A DNA stretch of 21,919 nt, from assembly GCA_035366835.1 (NCBI GenBank), contig DAOSIS010000044.1, positions 1 to 21,919 of the forward strand. The letters are read 5' to 3'. Under the pieces are notes generated by a model. That model had not been told where the DNA came from. It worked only from the letters and a program-made list of their open reading frames with translations, and did not search any database. This DNA is from UBA6109 sp035366835. Lineage in GTDB: Bacteria; Desulfobacterota; Syntrophia; Syntrophales; UBA6109. Positions 13,854 to 21,857 of this stretch are shown one piece after another (position 1 is the stretch's first letter; every line of letters starts with the position of its first letter). Made by a program: the position numbers and the translations under genes.

Positions 13854-15512
13854 TTATGTCTGTTGAGACGGGACAAAGCTTACCTTCAAGGTATCTCCGG
13901 ACTTCTCCACACGACTGCTGCCGAGCCATTCCCCATCGTTGCGATCCGGATAATCGCTCCGGTAGTGGGCGCCGCGACTTTCCTGCCGTATCAAGGAGGC
14001 GGCCACAACAGCGTTGCCGACTTGCACCATCCGCGAGACCTCCAGATAAGCCGCCTCGTCGGCGGGGCCCTCGATTCGGCAGGAAACGAGGGCATCTTGG
14101 CATTCCGCAAGCGTCGCTCGGCCCTTCGTCAGTCCTTCTTTCGTGCGAACGATGCTCGCGTGGTCCCACAACGTCCTGCGCAACCGGGCCTTTATCTCCG
14201 CCACCGCGACGCCGCTCCTGCTTTCAGGCGGCATCTCCACGCGGGCTTCGGGTGGCTCAGGCGGCCTCTTGATTCTCCCAGCGTATGCCGCTGCCTCGTA
14301 ACCTGCTTTACGGCCGAAGACCACCGTTTCAGTCAGGGCGTTGCCCGCCAACCGATTGGCGCCGTGGACTCCGCCTGCCGCCTCTCCGGCCGAAAAGAGG
14401 CCGTCAATGCCTGTCCTGCACCGGGAGTCGATCCAGACGCCTCCCATGATGAAATGGACCGCGGGCGACACAATCAGCCACTGCTTGGCGGGATCGATGC
14501 GGTGCGCCTTCAGCAGCTTCAGGGTCGTGGGAAACTTCAGTTCCAGCGACGAACTCGGAACTGCGGAGAGATCCATATAGACCCCGCCATTTACACCGCG
14601 CCCGGCCTCGACCTCGGAAAAGATTGCTCTGCTGGCGACATCACGGGTCGCCATATCCGCTTTCGGGTCATAACGCGGCATGAACCTCTCCCCGAGGCTG
14701 TTCCGCAGCACCGCTCCCTCTCCGAAAAGAGGGCTGGAAATGTTTGTGTGAACCGGGGAAATGGCACGTGTCGGATAGAATTGGATGAATTCCATGTCCC
14801 GCAATGCGGCACCTGCCTCAAGCGCCAGTGAGAAGGAATCCCCTGTCATGTCCAGAGTATTATTGGTCTGCACGAAGAGGCGACCACCGCCGCCCGCCGC
14901 CAGAATGACCGCCGTCGCTGATACCAGAATCGGCCTGCCCGTGCTGGCCTCCACGGCCAACGCACCGCAAACCACTCCATCCCTCACAAGGAGCCGCTGG
15001 ACGGGAGTCTGCGTCAATATCCGAATGCCCCGCTCTCTTGCAGATTCGGCAAGCGGAACGGTGATGGAGAGTCCGCGGGTGGCGTGGGCGAAATCTCTCA
15101 GATCGGTCGGGATCGATCGCGGCCGGGAATGGCCGGGAGGGGTGCGACGTACCAGAGATCCATCCGACCGAAGCAGCCGCACGCCGTATTGTTCGAGCGC
15201 CAGAACCGCCTCCTGCCCCTCTTCTACCAGGGTTCTGGCGAGGGACAGGTCATTGATCCCCACCCCCGCATCCAGTGTGTCCAGGAGATGCTGCTCGGCG
15301 CTGTCGGAATTATCCGGCGAGGATACGCAGACGCTGAACGCCGCTCCCGAGATAATCGTGTTGCCGCTGCGTCCCACATCCTTCTTGCAGACGACCACGA
15401 CGTTCTCCACCCACTTCTTGGCTTCCAAGGCTGCGACCAGGGCAGTTGACGCACCGCCAATGATCAGAACGTCGCACCGGATCTGCCCCCGGGAAATCCC
15501 CGTATTTTTCAT
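13854..15512 (-). CDS. FAD-binding protein of the fumarate reductase/succinate dehydrogenase flavoprotein family, atypical active site
   Basis: 552 residues, whole-length similarity to FrdA-type flavoproteins, ending with the diagnostic AVHFIMGG, GEAAGGVHGANRLAGNALTE and VVFGRKAG. Several key motifs differ. The Rossmann GxGxxG is GGASTA (residues 19-24), with the second and third glycines replaced by Ala. The covalent-FAD His is absent (SGNTIISG, residues 49-56). The substrate motif HPTG is YPTR (Y246 to R249). R290, H353 and R387 are kept. Its true substrate is therefore probably not fumarate or succinate. No Fe-S partner lies next to it. The start at 15512 (MKNTGISRG) is the only sensible ATG; AGGAGG lies 15 nt upstream, farther than normal, with AGG directly before the ATG. 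It follows a GntR gene by about 190 bp and may be its target. Confidence 0.8.
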   Translation of the reverse strand: MKNTGISRGQIRCDVLIIGGASTALVAALEAKKWVENVVVVCKKDVGRSGNTIISGAAFSVCVSSPDNSDSAEQHLLDTLDAGVGINDLSLARTLVEEGQEAVLALEQYGVRLLRSDGSLVRRTPPGHSRPRSIPTDLRDFAHATRGLSITVPLAESARERGIRILTQTPVQRLLVRDGVVCGALAVEASTGRPILVSATAVILAAGGGGRLFVQTNNTLDMTGDSFSLALEAGAALRDMEFIQFYPTRAISPVHTNISSPLFGEGAVLRNSLGERFMPRYDPKADMATRDVASRAIFSEVEAGRGVNGGVYMDLSAVPSSSLELKFPTTLKLLKAHRIDPAKQWLIVSPAVHFIMGGVWIDSRCRTGIDGLFSAGEAAGGVHGANRLAGNALTETVVFGRKAGYEAAAYAGRIKRPPEPPEARVEMPPESRSGVAVAEIKARLRRTLWDHASIVRTKEGLTKGRATLAECQDALVSCRIEGPADEAAYLEVSRMVQVGNAVVAASLIRQESRGAHYRSDYPDRNDGEWLGSSRVEKSGDTLKVSFVPSQQT

Positions 15513-15703
15513 CCTAAAATACTTCTTCCTCCTTCTCGTGTAGATCCTTTCCGCACGGCCTCGATCATCCGGATATCGGCCAGGGATGTGGTCTATTCTT
15601 GGAGAATCTCGTTCTTCTTGAGCCAAAACTCAGGCGGTTCGCAGGATCCGCGCTTCCCCCGTGGCCTTCTCGATCATGCCGCAGGGACCATCCCGGATCA
15701 TTT

Positions 15704-16369
15704 TTATTGATCGCTGCGTTCTCTCGAAAGCATCATGAGTTTTGCTTCCTTTGCTTCCCGGATATGGGTGGCGATGGCTTTCTTGGCTCTCGCCGTCTTG
15801 TGCTCCCGGATCATCTCGTAGATGGCCGCATGCTGTGCCGCAGTGACGAGCAATCGGTCGGGAGGAAGGAGTTCTACGCGGGAGCGCAGATAACTGTGCT
15901 CGAAAATGCTTCGCAGTTGCCTGAGGATCGCCTGGTTCTTCGACATCGCCGCAATCTGCCAGTGAAACTCGGCATCCAATAAGAGTTTCTTCCGATCATA
16001 GATCTGGATGTCATGATTCTTGTGACTCAGCATCATCTGATGCAGAATCTCCAGATCTTCGGGCGTTTGATTCTGGATGGCCTGTTCGATCGCATAGACT
16101 TCCAAGATCTGCCGAAGATCGAAAAGATCTTCAATTTCACGGATGTCGATCCTTCTCACGTAGTACCCGATGTTCGGTATTCGTTCAACAAAGCCCTCCT
16201 GTTCGAGTTTACACAAAGCCAATTGCACCGGCGTCGAACTCATGCCGAGCACTACGGCCAACTCGCGATAGATCAATTTCTGTCCGGGAGAAATTCGCTG
16301 ATAAAAAATCATGTTTTTCAGCTGCAGATACGCTTTTTGGATCAGATTTTCCGTGGCCTCTTTCATCAT
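15704..16369 (-). CDS. GntR family transcriptional regulator, FCD domain
   Basis: 221 residues. Residues 8-75 form the winged helix (LIYRELAVVLGMSSTPVQLALCKLEQEGF, shown in part: GMSSTPVQLALCKLEQEGF), the remainder an FCD helical domain. The metal ligands are complete: Asp and His in LDAEFH, His in AAQHAAIYEMI, and His in ATHIREA, unlike the other GntR in this window. Two ATG codons are adjacent at 16369 and 16366; AAAGG lies too close to the first, so translation may begin at the second. It sits between dctM (139 bp upstream) and the flavoprotein gene, and probably controls one or both in response to a carboxylic acid. Confidence 0.9.
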   Translation of the reverse strand: MMKEATENLIQKAYLQLKNMIFYQRISPGQKLIYRELAVVLGMSSTPVQLALCKLEQEGFVERIPNIGYYVRRIDIREIEDLFDLRQILEVYAIEQAIQNQTPEDLEILHQMMLSHKNHDIQIYDRKKLLLDAEFHWQIAAMSKNQAILRQLRSIFEHSYLRSRVELLPPDRLLVTAAQHAAIYEMIREHKTARAKKAIATHIREAKEAKLMMLSRERSDQ

Positions 16370-16443
16370 ACCTTTGGACCCCCGGTCTGTTTTTATGAAA
16401 GCGTTCTCCGTTCCTTACCTTCCCGGTCACCGCCCCCCGCCAC

Positions 16444-16455
16444 CGATCGCGATCG
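16444..16455. repeat. 12-bp palindrome in the dctM-gntR gap
   Basis: CGATCGCGATCG is a perfect self-complementary sequence in the 139-bp interval between dctM and the second GntR gene, about 75 bp before the GntR start. It could be an operator, but it also contains the common octamer GCGATCGC, and no promoter is clear nearby. Confidence 0.25.
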
Positions 16456-16508
16456 CGTCACTCATCCTCCGCGCGGGGCTGACGGACAGCCGAGAACGGC
16501 GACACATT

Positions 16509-17792
16509 TCAATTTTTCATCATGCCCGGCAACAGCAGGGATATCTTGGGAAACAGGATCAGCAAGATCATGCACGCAATCATGATGATGATGAACGGGA
16601 TGACGCCTTTCACCACCTGCTCCAGCTTCGCCTTGGCAATCCCGCTGACGACGAACAGATTCAGTCCGACGGGCGGCGTAATCATCGCCAATTCCATATT
16701 GATGACCATGATCACGGCAAAGTGAATCGGATCGATGCCGACGACCTTGAGCAGCGGGAACAATATCGGCACCGTGATCAATATGATCGAGACGGCCTCC
16801 AGAAAGGTCCCCATGACAAAAAACATGATCTGCGTGGCGAGCCAGAACATCCCGGCGCTCAGGTTGTAGCTGGTCACCCATTGAACGATGCTCTGGGGTA
16901 TCTTTTCACTCGTCAGATAAAGGCCGAACGTCATGGCCGCGGGGATGATGAGGAAGATCATGGCCGTGATCCCGATGCTCTCTCTCAGGATGTGACGGAA
17001 CCCCTGCCAGGAGAGCTCCCGGTAGACAAACATGGCGACGAACAGGGAATAGAACACCGCGATAATCGACGACTCCGTCGGCGTCGCCACGCCGCCGTAA
17101 ATGGAACCGAGGATGATGACCGGCATGAGAAAACCGGGAATGGCGCGCAGCGTGTGCGTCCAGCGGTCCTTCCAGCTGTACTTCGGCTCTCCTCCGTAGT
17201 GATGCTTCCTTGCGACAAATATCGCCATGACAATCAGGCAACCGCCCAGGAACAGACCTGGTAGAACGCCGGCGATGAACAGTTTCCCGATGGAGAGTTC
17301 CGCCGTGACGCCGATCAGCACGAAACTGATGCTGGGCGGAATCAGGATTCCCAGGGTTCCGCCGGCGGCCACCAGCCCCATGGAATAATTCTTGTCGTAT
17401 CCGCCGACGATGAGAGCGGGGATCAGGATGCCTCCGATGGCGGCCGCCGTTGCCGGGCTGGAGCCGGATATGGCCGCAAACAGCATGCAGGCGAGGATGG
17501 TTACGACCGAGAGTCCGCCATGGTAGTGACCAACCCAGGAACGAATGGCCGCAATCAGATATTTGGAGATGCCGCCGCCGGTCATGAGGGCGCCGGCAAA
17601 GACAAAACCCGGGATCGCCATGAGCGTGTTCGAATCAAGCGCCGAAAACATCCGCTGCGCGACCATGAACATGTTGAATTCGGTCGTCAACGAGAGGATG
17701 ATGATGCTGGATACGGCCAAGCTGACGGCGATCTGAACATTCGCCAGGAACAGCACAACGAATATCGCGAACAAGGCAAGCGTTGTAAGCAT
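16509..17792 (-). CDS. dctM: TRAP transporter large permease subunit (DctM)
   Basis: 427 residues, the standard size of DctM, with about a dozen hydrophobic segments. This subunit is the ion-coupled translocation channel of a TRAP importer. Family signatures are plain: ALDSNTLMAIPGFVFAGALM, GGLSVVTILACMLFAAISGS, SPATAAAIGGILIPALI, GGTLGILIPPSI, and the C-terminal ELAMITPPVGLNLFVVSGIA. AGGGGGAACC precedes the ATG at 17792. It follows dctQ by 102 bp and dctP further upstream, forming a separate-subunit DctPQM system, in contrast to the fused TAXI permease at the left end. The gap to the next gene (gntR) is 139 bp. Confidence 0.95.
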   Translation of the reverse strand: MLTTLALFAIFVVLFLANVQIAVSLAVSSIIILSLTTEFNMFMVAQRMFSALDSNTLMAIPGFVFAGALMTGGGISKYLIAAIRSWVGHYHGGLSVVTILACMLFAAISGSSPATAAAIGGILIPALIVGGYDKNYSMGLVAAGGTLGILIPPSISFVLIGVTAELSIGKLFIAGVLPGLFLGGCLIVMAIFVARKHHYGGEPKYSWKDRWTHTLRAIPGFLMPVIILGSIYGGVATPTESSIIAVFYSLFVAMFVYRELSWQGFRHILRESIGITAMIFLIIPAAMTFGLYLTSEKIPQSIVQWVTSYNLSAGMFWLATQIMFFVMGTFLEAVSIILITVPILFPLLKVVGIDPIHFAVIMVINMELAMITPPVGLNLFVVSGIAKAKLEQVVKGVIPFIIIMIACMILLILFPKISLLLPGMMKN

Positions 17793-17894
17793 TGGTTCCC
17801 CCTGAAAGATTCCTCTCTTCGGCGCGCGGATTCTTTCCAGGACATTACGGGATCAAGCCGCTCGATCCTTCCGGTCCCCCCGCGATTCCGCCCG

Positions 17895-18419
17895 TCATTT
17901 CGCCCTCACTTCCGCCTGGCGCTGCTTTCTTTGCCTTTCGAACCAGTCGCTGCCGCCGTTCTTCAATATGAAGACGATTTCCTGCAGATAGCGCATACCC
18001 AGGAGAAGGGCAGCCAGGGGGAAGAAGATGTAGACGATCCAAAGCGGGAAGGCGACGTTGATCGATGCCAGCCCTGTCTGAAGATACTTCACCACCAGAT
18101 AGTAGGCGCTGTAGGCAAGGAATACGGAGAAACCCAGACCGACCAGGTTGGAAAAAATGGAGAAATACCTCTGGTGTTCAATTTTCAAGAGATCGTACAA
18201 CATGTCGACGCGGATATGCCTTCCGTCCCGCTGCGCCGTGCTCCAGCCGACAACGGCGCCCCATATGATGAAATAGACGGAAAACTCGTCGATCCACGTG
18301 GAGGGTTCGTTCATGATGTAGCGCAACAGCACGCCGACAAAGATCAGCGTGATGCCGACCATGAAGAAGAACCCGGAGAATATCTCTTCGAAAAGATCCC
18401 ATATTTTCGTGAACCGCAT
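17895..18419 (-). CDS. dctQ: TRAP transporter small permease subunit (DctQ)
   Basis: 174 residues with four hydrophobic helices (about residues 15-37, 48-65, 92-112, 125-150), the DctQ layout. Typical features are LLRYIMNEPSTWIDEFSVYFIIW, quoted in part as NEPSTWIDEFSVY, then the cytoplasmic GRHIRVDMLYD. A charged tail (RQRKQRQAEVRAK) follows the last helix. GGGGGAGC lies just before the ATG. It forms the membrane complex with DctM. It is separated from dctP by an 85-bp gap that contains a 40-bp perfect palindrome. Confidence 0.94.
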   Translation of the reverse strand: MRFTKIWDLFEEIFSGFFFMVGITLIFVGVLLRYIMNEPSTWIDEFSVYFIIWGAVVGWSTAQRDGRHIRVDMLYDLLKIEHQRYFSIFSNLVGLGFSVFLAYSAYYLVVKYLQTGLASINVAFPLWIVYIFFPLAALLLGMRYLQEIVFILKNGGSDWFERQRKQRQAEVRAK

Positions 18420-18455
18420 CTTTGCTCCCCCTCGCCGATACGGGCCAAACCGGCC

Positions 18456-18495
18456 TTTCCGATGAGGCGCCTCCGCGGAGGCGCCTCATCGGAAA
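18456..18495. repeat. 40-bp perfect palindrome between dctP and dctQ
   Basis: TTTCCGATGAGGCGCCTCCG is followed directly by its exact reverse complement, giving 20-bp arms with no spacer. In RNA this makes a very stable long hairpin immediately after the dctP stop (18505) and 36 bp before dctQ. No T-run follows on the minus strand, so it is probably not a full terminator; the likely role is protecting the dctP message or reducing read-through so the binding protein is made in excess over the permease. Confidence 0.85.
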
Positions 18496-18504
18496 CCGCT
18501 CTTC

Positions 18505-19545
18505 TCACTTTCCGGCTTCCCTCGCCAGGGCAACCAGGTCCTCGCCGATCCTCGGCGTCCACTTCTTGTAGACAGGCGCGAAAAGCTCTTCCAGGGCTTT
18601 CTTTTCCTTGTCGGACATCACGTACACTTGCACGCCCTTGGACTTCATCACCTGCAGGCTGTGTTTGTTCAAGTCGTCGGAGATGTCTCTCTCGTATTTT
18701 GCCGCTTCGTTCATGCATTCCGAGAGAATCTTCTTGATATCCTCGGAGAGACCGTTCCAGAATGTCGTATTGGTCAGGGCGATATACTCAATCCGCTGCA
18801 GATCGATGATCGAGAGGAATTTCGTCACTTCGTAATACTTCTCCGTGTCGAAATTGTTGACGCTGCTGATCGCCGCGTCGGTAACACCCTGCTGAAGCGA
18901 GGTGTAGACTTCGCTGAACGGAATGGTTGTGGCGCCGGCGCCCAGGGCGCCGAAGACGTCCGTCGTCACCTGGCCGGCGGGAATCCTCACCTTGACTCCC
19001 TTGAAATCTTGCGGGGTTTTGAAAAATTTCTTCCCGATGATATTGATGGGGGCGTTGTTCCAGGCGGCAAGCCCCAGCAGCCCCTGTTTTTCAAGTTTGT
19101 GCAGCAGGATCTGCCCCCCCTTCCCGTCCCAGAACTTGTAGACAGCCTGATCGTTCCGGAAGAGGAAAGGCAGATCGACAACCTGGTAGCTCGGATTCAT
19201 CGCCACGAGCTTGGTGATCGAGGGCACGATGATCTGGGCGTTGTTGGCCATCAGAGCCTGGAGTTCTTCCTTGTCGCCGTAGAGCTGAGACGATGGAAAT
19301 ACCTGAACGTCGATGCGGTCGCCGGCCTTCTTGTGGACCAGCTCCGCGAATTTCGTCGCAGCCTTCCCTTTCGGTGTTTCCGGCGAGGTACAGTAGCTCA
19401 GTTTGACGACAATTTTCTTCGTCCCTTTCTCCGAGCTCGCCCCATAGGCCTTGCTGTCCCCCATGTTTGCGAGCACCAGTGACAGAGCAACCGTGAACGC
19501 GACGACCGAGAAATTCATCCAACCCCTGTTCAACCGACTTTTCAT
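18505..19545 (-). CDS. dctP: TRAP transporter substrate-binding protein (DctP family)
   Basis: 346 residues, periplasmic. A signal peptide is visible: basic MKSRLNRG, hydrophobic core NFSVVAFTVALSLVLA, then a probable cleavage near KAYGAS. The mature part shows DctP motifs: KGKAATKFAELVHKKAGDRI, VFPSSQLYGDKEELQAL, DLPFLF, and DFKGVKVRIPAG, whose Arg binds the ligand carboxylate in this family, followed by PFSEVYTSLQQGVTDA. I chose ATG 19545, with GGAGGGGG 8 nt upstream; an ATG at 19566 overlaps that site. It lies 93 bp after sucD and precedes dctQ and dctM. A C4-dicarboxylate or related acid is the likely ligand given sucCD and the flavoprotein, but DctP ligand range is broad. Confidence 0.94.
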   Translation of the reverse strand: MKSRLNRGWMNFSVVAFTVALSLVLANMGDSKAYGASSEKGTKKIVVKLSYCTSPETPKGKAATKFAELVHKKAGDRIDVQVFPSSQLYGDKEELQALMANNAQIIVPSITKLVAMNPSYQVVDLPFLFRNDQAVYKFWDGKGGQILLHKLEKQGLLGLAAWNNAPINIIGKKFFKTPQDFKGVKVRIPAGQVTTDVFGALGAGATTIPFSEVYTSLQQGVTDAAISSVNNFDTEKYYEVTKFLSIIDLQRIEYIALTNTTFWNGLSEDIKKILSECMNEAAKYERDISDDLNKHSLQVMKSKGVQVYVMSDKEKKALEELFAPVYKKWTPRIGEDLVALAREAGK

Positions 19546-19638
19546 GTTCGCAACCCCCTCCTTCACTCAGATTCCTGCATCGATTCTGCCGGATCTTTCC
19601 CCCTTCATGTCGCCCGGTCCGGCCTGCGGGCGGCTCCA

Positions 19639-20523
19639 TCACTGTTTCTTTTTCTTCTTCAGGATCTCCTGGACGCGTTTACCGATCTCGGCCGGGTTCT
19701 TCTCGATGACGACACCGGCTTTCTCCAGTGCACGGAACTTCTCCTCCGCCGTGCCTTTCCCGCCGGAAATAATCGCGCCCGCATGGCCCATACGGCGCCC
19801 GGGAGGTGCCGTTCGACCCGCGATGAACGATACCACAGGCTTCGTCACTTCGGACCGGATGAACTCCGCCGCCTCTTCCTCCGCCGTGCCGCCGATCTCG
19901 CCGATCATGACAATCGCTTCCGTTGCCTTATCCGCCTGAAACAGCTCCAGAATATCCAGGAAACCACTCCCCGCGATCGGGTCGCCCCCGATCCCCACCG
20001 ACGTCGACTGTCCGATCCCCAGACCCGTCAGCTGCCAGATCACTTCGTACGTCAACGTCCCACTCCGAGACACCACCCCGACGTTTCCCTGCTTATGAAT
20101 AAAGTTCGGCATGAACCCGATCTTGCCCACGCCGGGCGTCGTGATTCCGGGACAGTTCGGACCGATCATCCGCGTTCCGCTGCACTTCAATGCCTGCTTC
20201 ACACGGATCATGTCCGATACAGGGATCCCCTCCGTCATGCACACCACCAGCTTGATCCCGGCTTCGATCGCCTCCAGCACGGCGTCCGCCGAAAAACCCG
20301 CCGGTGTGTACACTGCCGATACGTTGGCTCCTTTCTTCTCCACCGCATCGACCACCCGATTGTACACCGGGATTCCGTCCAACTCCGTCCCGCCTTTGCC
20401 CGGCGTGACCCCGGCAACCACCTTCGTCCCGAACTTCACCGACTCACGCGTATGAAAACTTCCTTCCGAACCCGTGATCCCCTGCACCACCACCTGCGAT
20501 GTCTCATCCAGCAATACCGCCAT
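19639..20523 (-). CDS. sucD: Succinyl-CoA synthetase alpha subunit
   Basis: 294 residues, typical length. This subunit binds CoA and carries the phosphohistidine intermediate for succinate + CoA + NTP to succinyl-CoA + NDP + phosphate. Seen directly: CoA-binding QGITGSEGSFHT (residues 14-24), GPNCPGITTPG (121-131), SRSGTLTYE (152-160), and the phosphohistidine H247 in MGHAGAIISGGKGTA. The tail is a run of lysines (KKKKKQ). GAGGTAAGAG precedes the ATG. It follows sucC by 63 bp. Close relatives of SucCD also activate itaconate or malate, so a wider substrate range is possible in this cluster. Confidence 0.96.
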   Translation of the reverse strand: MAVLLDETSQVVVQGITGSEGSFHTRESVKFGTKVVAGVTPGKGGTELDGIPVYNRVVDAVEKKGANVSAVYTPAGFSADAVLEAIEAGIKLVVCMTEGIPVSDMIRVKQALKCSGTRMIGPNCPGITTPGVGKIGFMPNFIHKQGNVGVVSRSGTLTYEVIWQLTGLGIGQSTSVGIGGDPIAGSGFLDILELFQADKATEAIVMIGEIGGTAEEEAAEFIRSEVTKPVVSFIAGRTAPPGRRMGHAGAIISGGKGTAEEKFRALEKAGVVIEKNPAEIGKRVQEILKKKKKQ

Positions 20524-20586
20524 CTCTTACCTCGCTCTATCTTATCAGTCCAAGACTGCCAGAATGTCCCTGTCTGCAGTTCTGTT

Positions 20587-21750
20587 TCATTGGATCAATC
20601 CTACTGCCTTCTGGGCCGCTTCGTACAGACCCTCCGCCACCGTAAACTTCAGACCCGACTCCTTCAACATCTTCCGCCCCTCCGTGACGTTCGTCCCCTG
20701 CAGACGCACCACCATCGGCAGCTTCATGTCGATTTTCCCCGCCGCCTGGATCAACCCGTCCGCCACGCGGTCGCACCGCAATATCCCGCCGAAGATGTTT
20801 ACCAGAATACACTTCACGTTCGGGTCCGACGTCAGGATCCGGAAGGCCTTCTCGATCTGCTCGGCCGACGCGCCGCCGCCGACATCCAAGAAGTTCGCCG
20901 GCTCTCCGCCCGCCATCTTGATCAGGTCCATCGTCGTCATCGCCAAGCCGGCTCCGTTCACCATGCACCCCACGTTCCCGTCCAGCTTGATATAGTTCAC
21001 TCCCGTGTTCTTCGCCATCACTTCCAGCGGGTCCTCTTCGTCCGGGTCCCGCAATTCCCGTATCTCCGGATGACGGCACAACCCGTCATCGTCGAAATTC
21101 AACTTCGCGTCGAACGCCACCAGTGCCCCGCACTTCGTCACCGCCAACGGATTGATCTCCACCAAGGAGCAGTCCTTTTCCAGGAACAACCAGTACAGCT
21201 TCCGCACCATCTCGCAAAACACGGTCTGCTGCTCCTTGTTCAACCCCAGCGCCACGGACAGCTTCCGCCCCTGAAACGGACTGAATCCCACGGCAGGGTG
21301 GATCGCGCATTTTACGATCTTCTCCGGGCTCTTGGCCGCCACCTCCTCGATGTCCATGCCGCCGGCTTCGGAAACCATCATCACCACGCACTCCCGCCCC
21401 CGCGACCGGTCCACCACCATCCCCACGTACAACTCCCGCTCCACTTCCGATGCCTCTTCCACCAGAACCCGCCGCACCTTCTTGCCCTCCGGGCCCGTCT
21501 GGTGCGTCACCAGCATCATCCCCAATATCGCCTGCCCGGCCTCGTATGCATCGTTCGGCGTTTTCGCCACTTTAATCCCGCCGCCTTTGCCGCGGCCACC
21601 CGCATGGATCTGCGCCTTCACCACCACCGGACACCCCAGTTCCGTCGCCAGTGACCGCACCTTCTCCGGCGTCGATGCCACACGGCCGCGCGGGACCGGA
21701 ATCCCGTATTCCTTCAAAATCTGCTTCGCATGGTACTCGTGGATCTTCAT
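20587..21750 (-). CDS. sucC: Succinyl-CoA synthetase beta subunit (ADP-forming type)
   Basis: 387 residues, matching SucC at 388. An N-terminal ATP-grasp domain (MKIHEYHAKQILKEYGIPVP, KAQIHAGGRGKGGGIKVAK) binds nucleotide, with Mg/phosphate residues in VEINPLAV, and the C-terminal flavodoxin-like domain carries NGAGLAMTTMDLIK, LDVGGGAS and VNIFGGILRCD. I chose ATG 21750, with GAGGTG 4-5 nt upstream; an ATG at 21765 precedes that site and adds only five residues. It is the first gene of the sucCD pair and follows, after about 107 bp, the end of what may be a 2-oxoacid:ferredoxin oxidoreductase subunit, which would supply or consume succinyl-CoA. Confidence 0.96.
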   Translation of the reverse strand: MKIHEYHAKQILKEYGIPVPRGRVASTPEKVRSLATELGCPVVVKAQIHAGGRGKGGGIKVAKTPNDAYEAGQAILGMMLVTHQTGPEGKKVRRVLVEEASEVERELYVGMVVDRSRGRECVVMMVSEAGGMDIEEVAAKSPEKIVKCAIHPAVGFSPFQGRKLSVALGLNKEQQTVFCEMVRKLYWLFLEKDCSLVEINPLAVTKCGALVAFDAKLNFDDDGLCRHPEIRELRDPDEEDPLEVMAKNTGVNYIKLDGNVGCMVNGAGLAMTTMDLIKMAGGEPANFLDVGGGASAEQIEKAFRILTSDPNVKCILVNIFGGILRCDRVADGLIQAAGKIDMKLPMVVRLQGTNVTEGRKMLKESGLKFTVAEGLYEAAQKAVGLIQ

Positions 21751-21857
21751 CCGACACCTCGTCAATCAAATCGCTCTATTAAAACATGCCGCCCCAGGGC
21801 AGACATTTCTCTCATTACGTTCATGATTCGGCGATGCGGCCCGCAGAACCGTTATGC

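Noticed and set aside
19783..21654. Plus-strand open frame of 623 codons opposite sucCD
   Set aside because: Antisense to two unmistakable genes, with a His/Arg/Gln-rich composition typical of GC-rich shadows.
21751..21857. Promoter for sucCD (TTTAAT around 21777)
   Set aside because: A TTTAAT could be a -10 box, but no acceptable -35 lies 16-18 bp upstream, and transcription from the preceding gene is equally likely.
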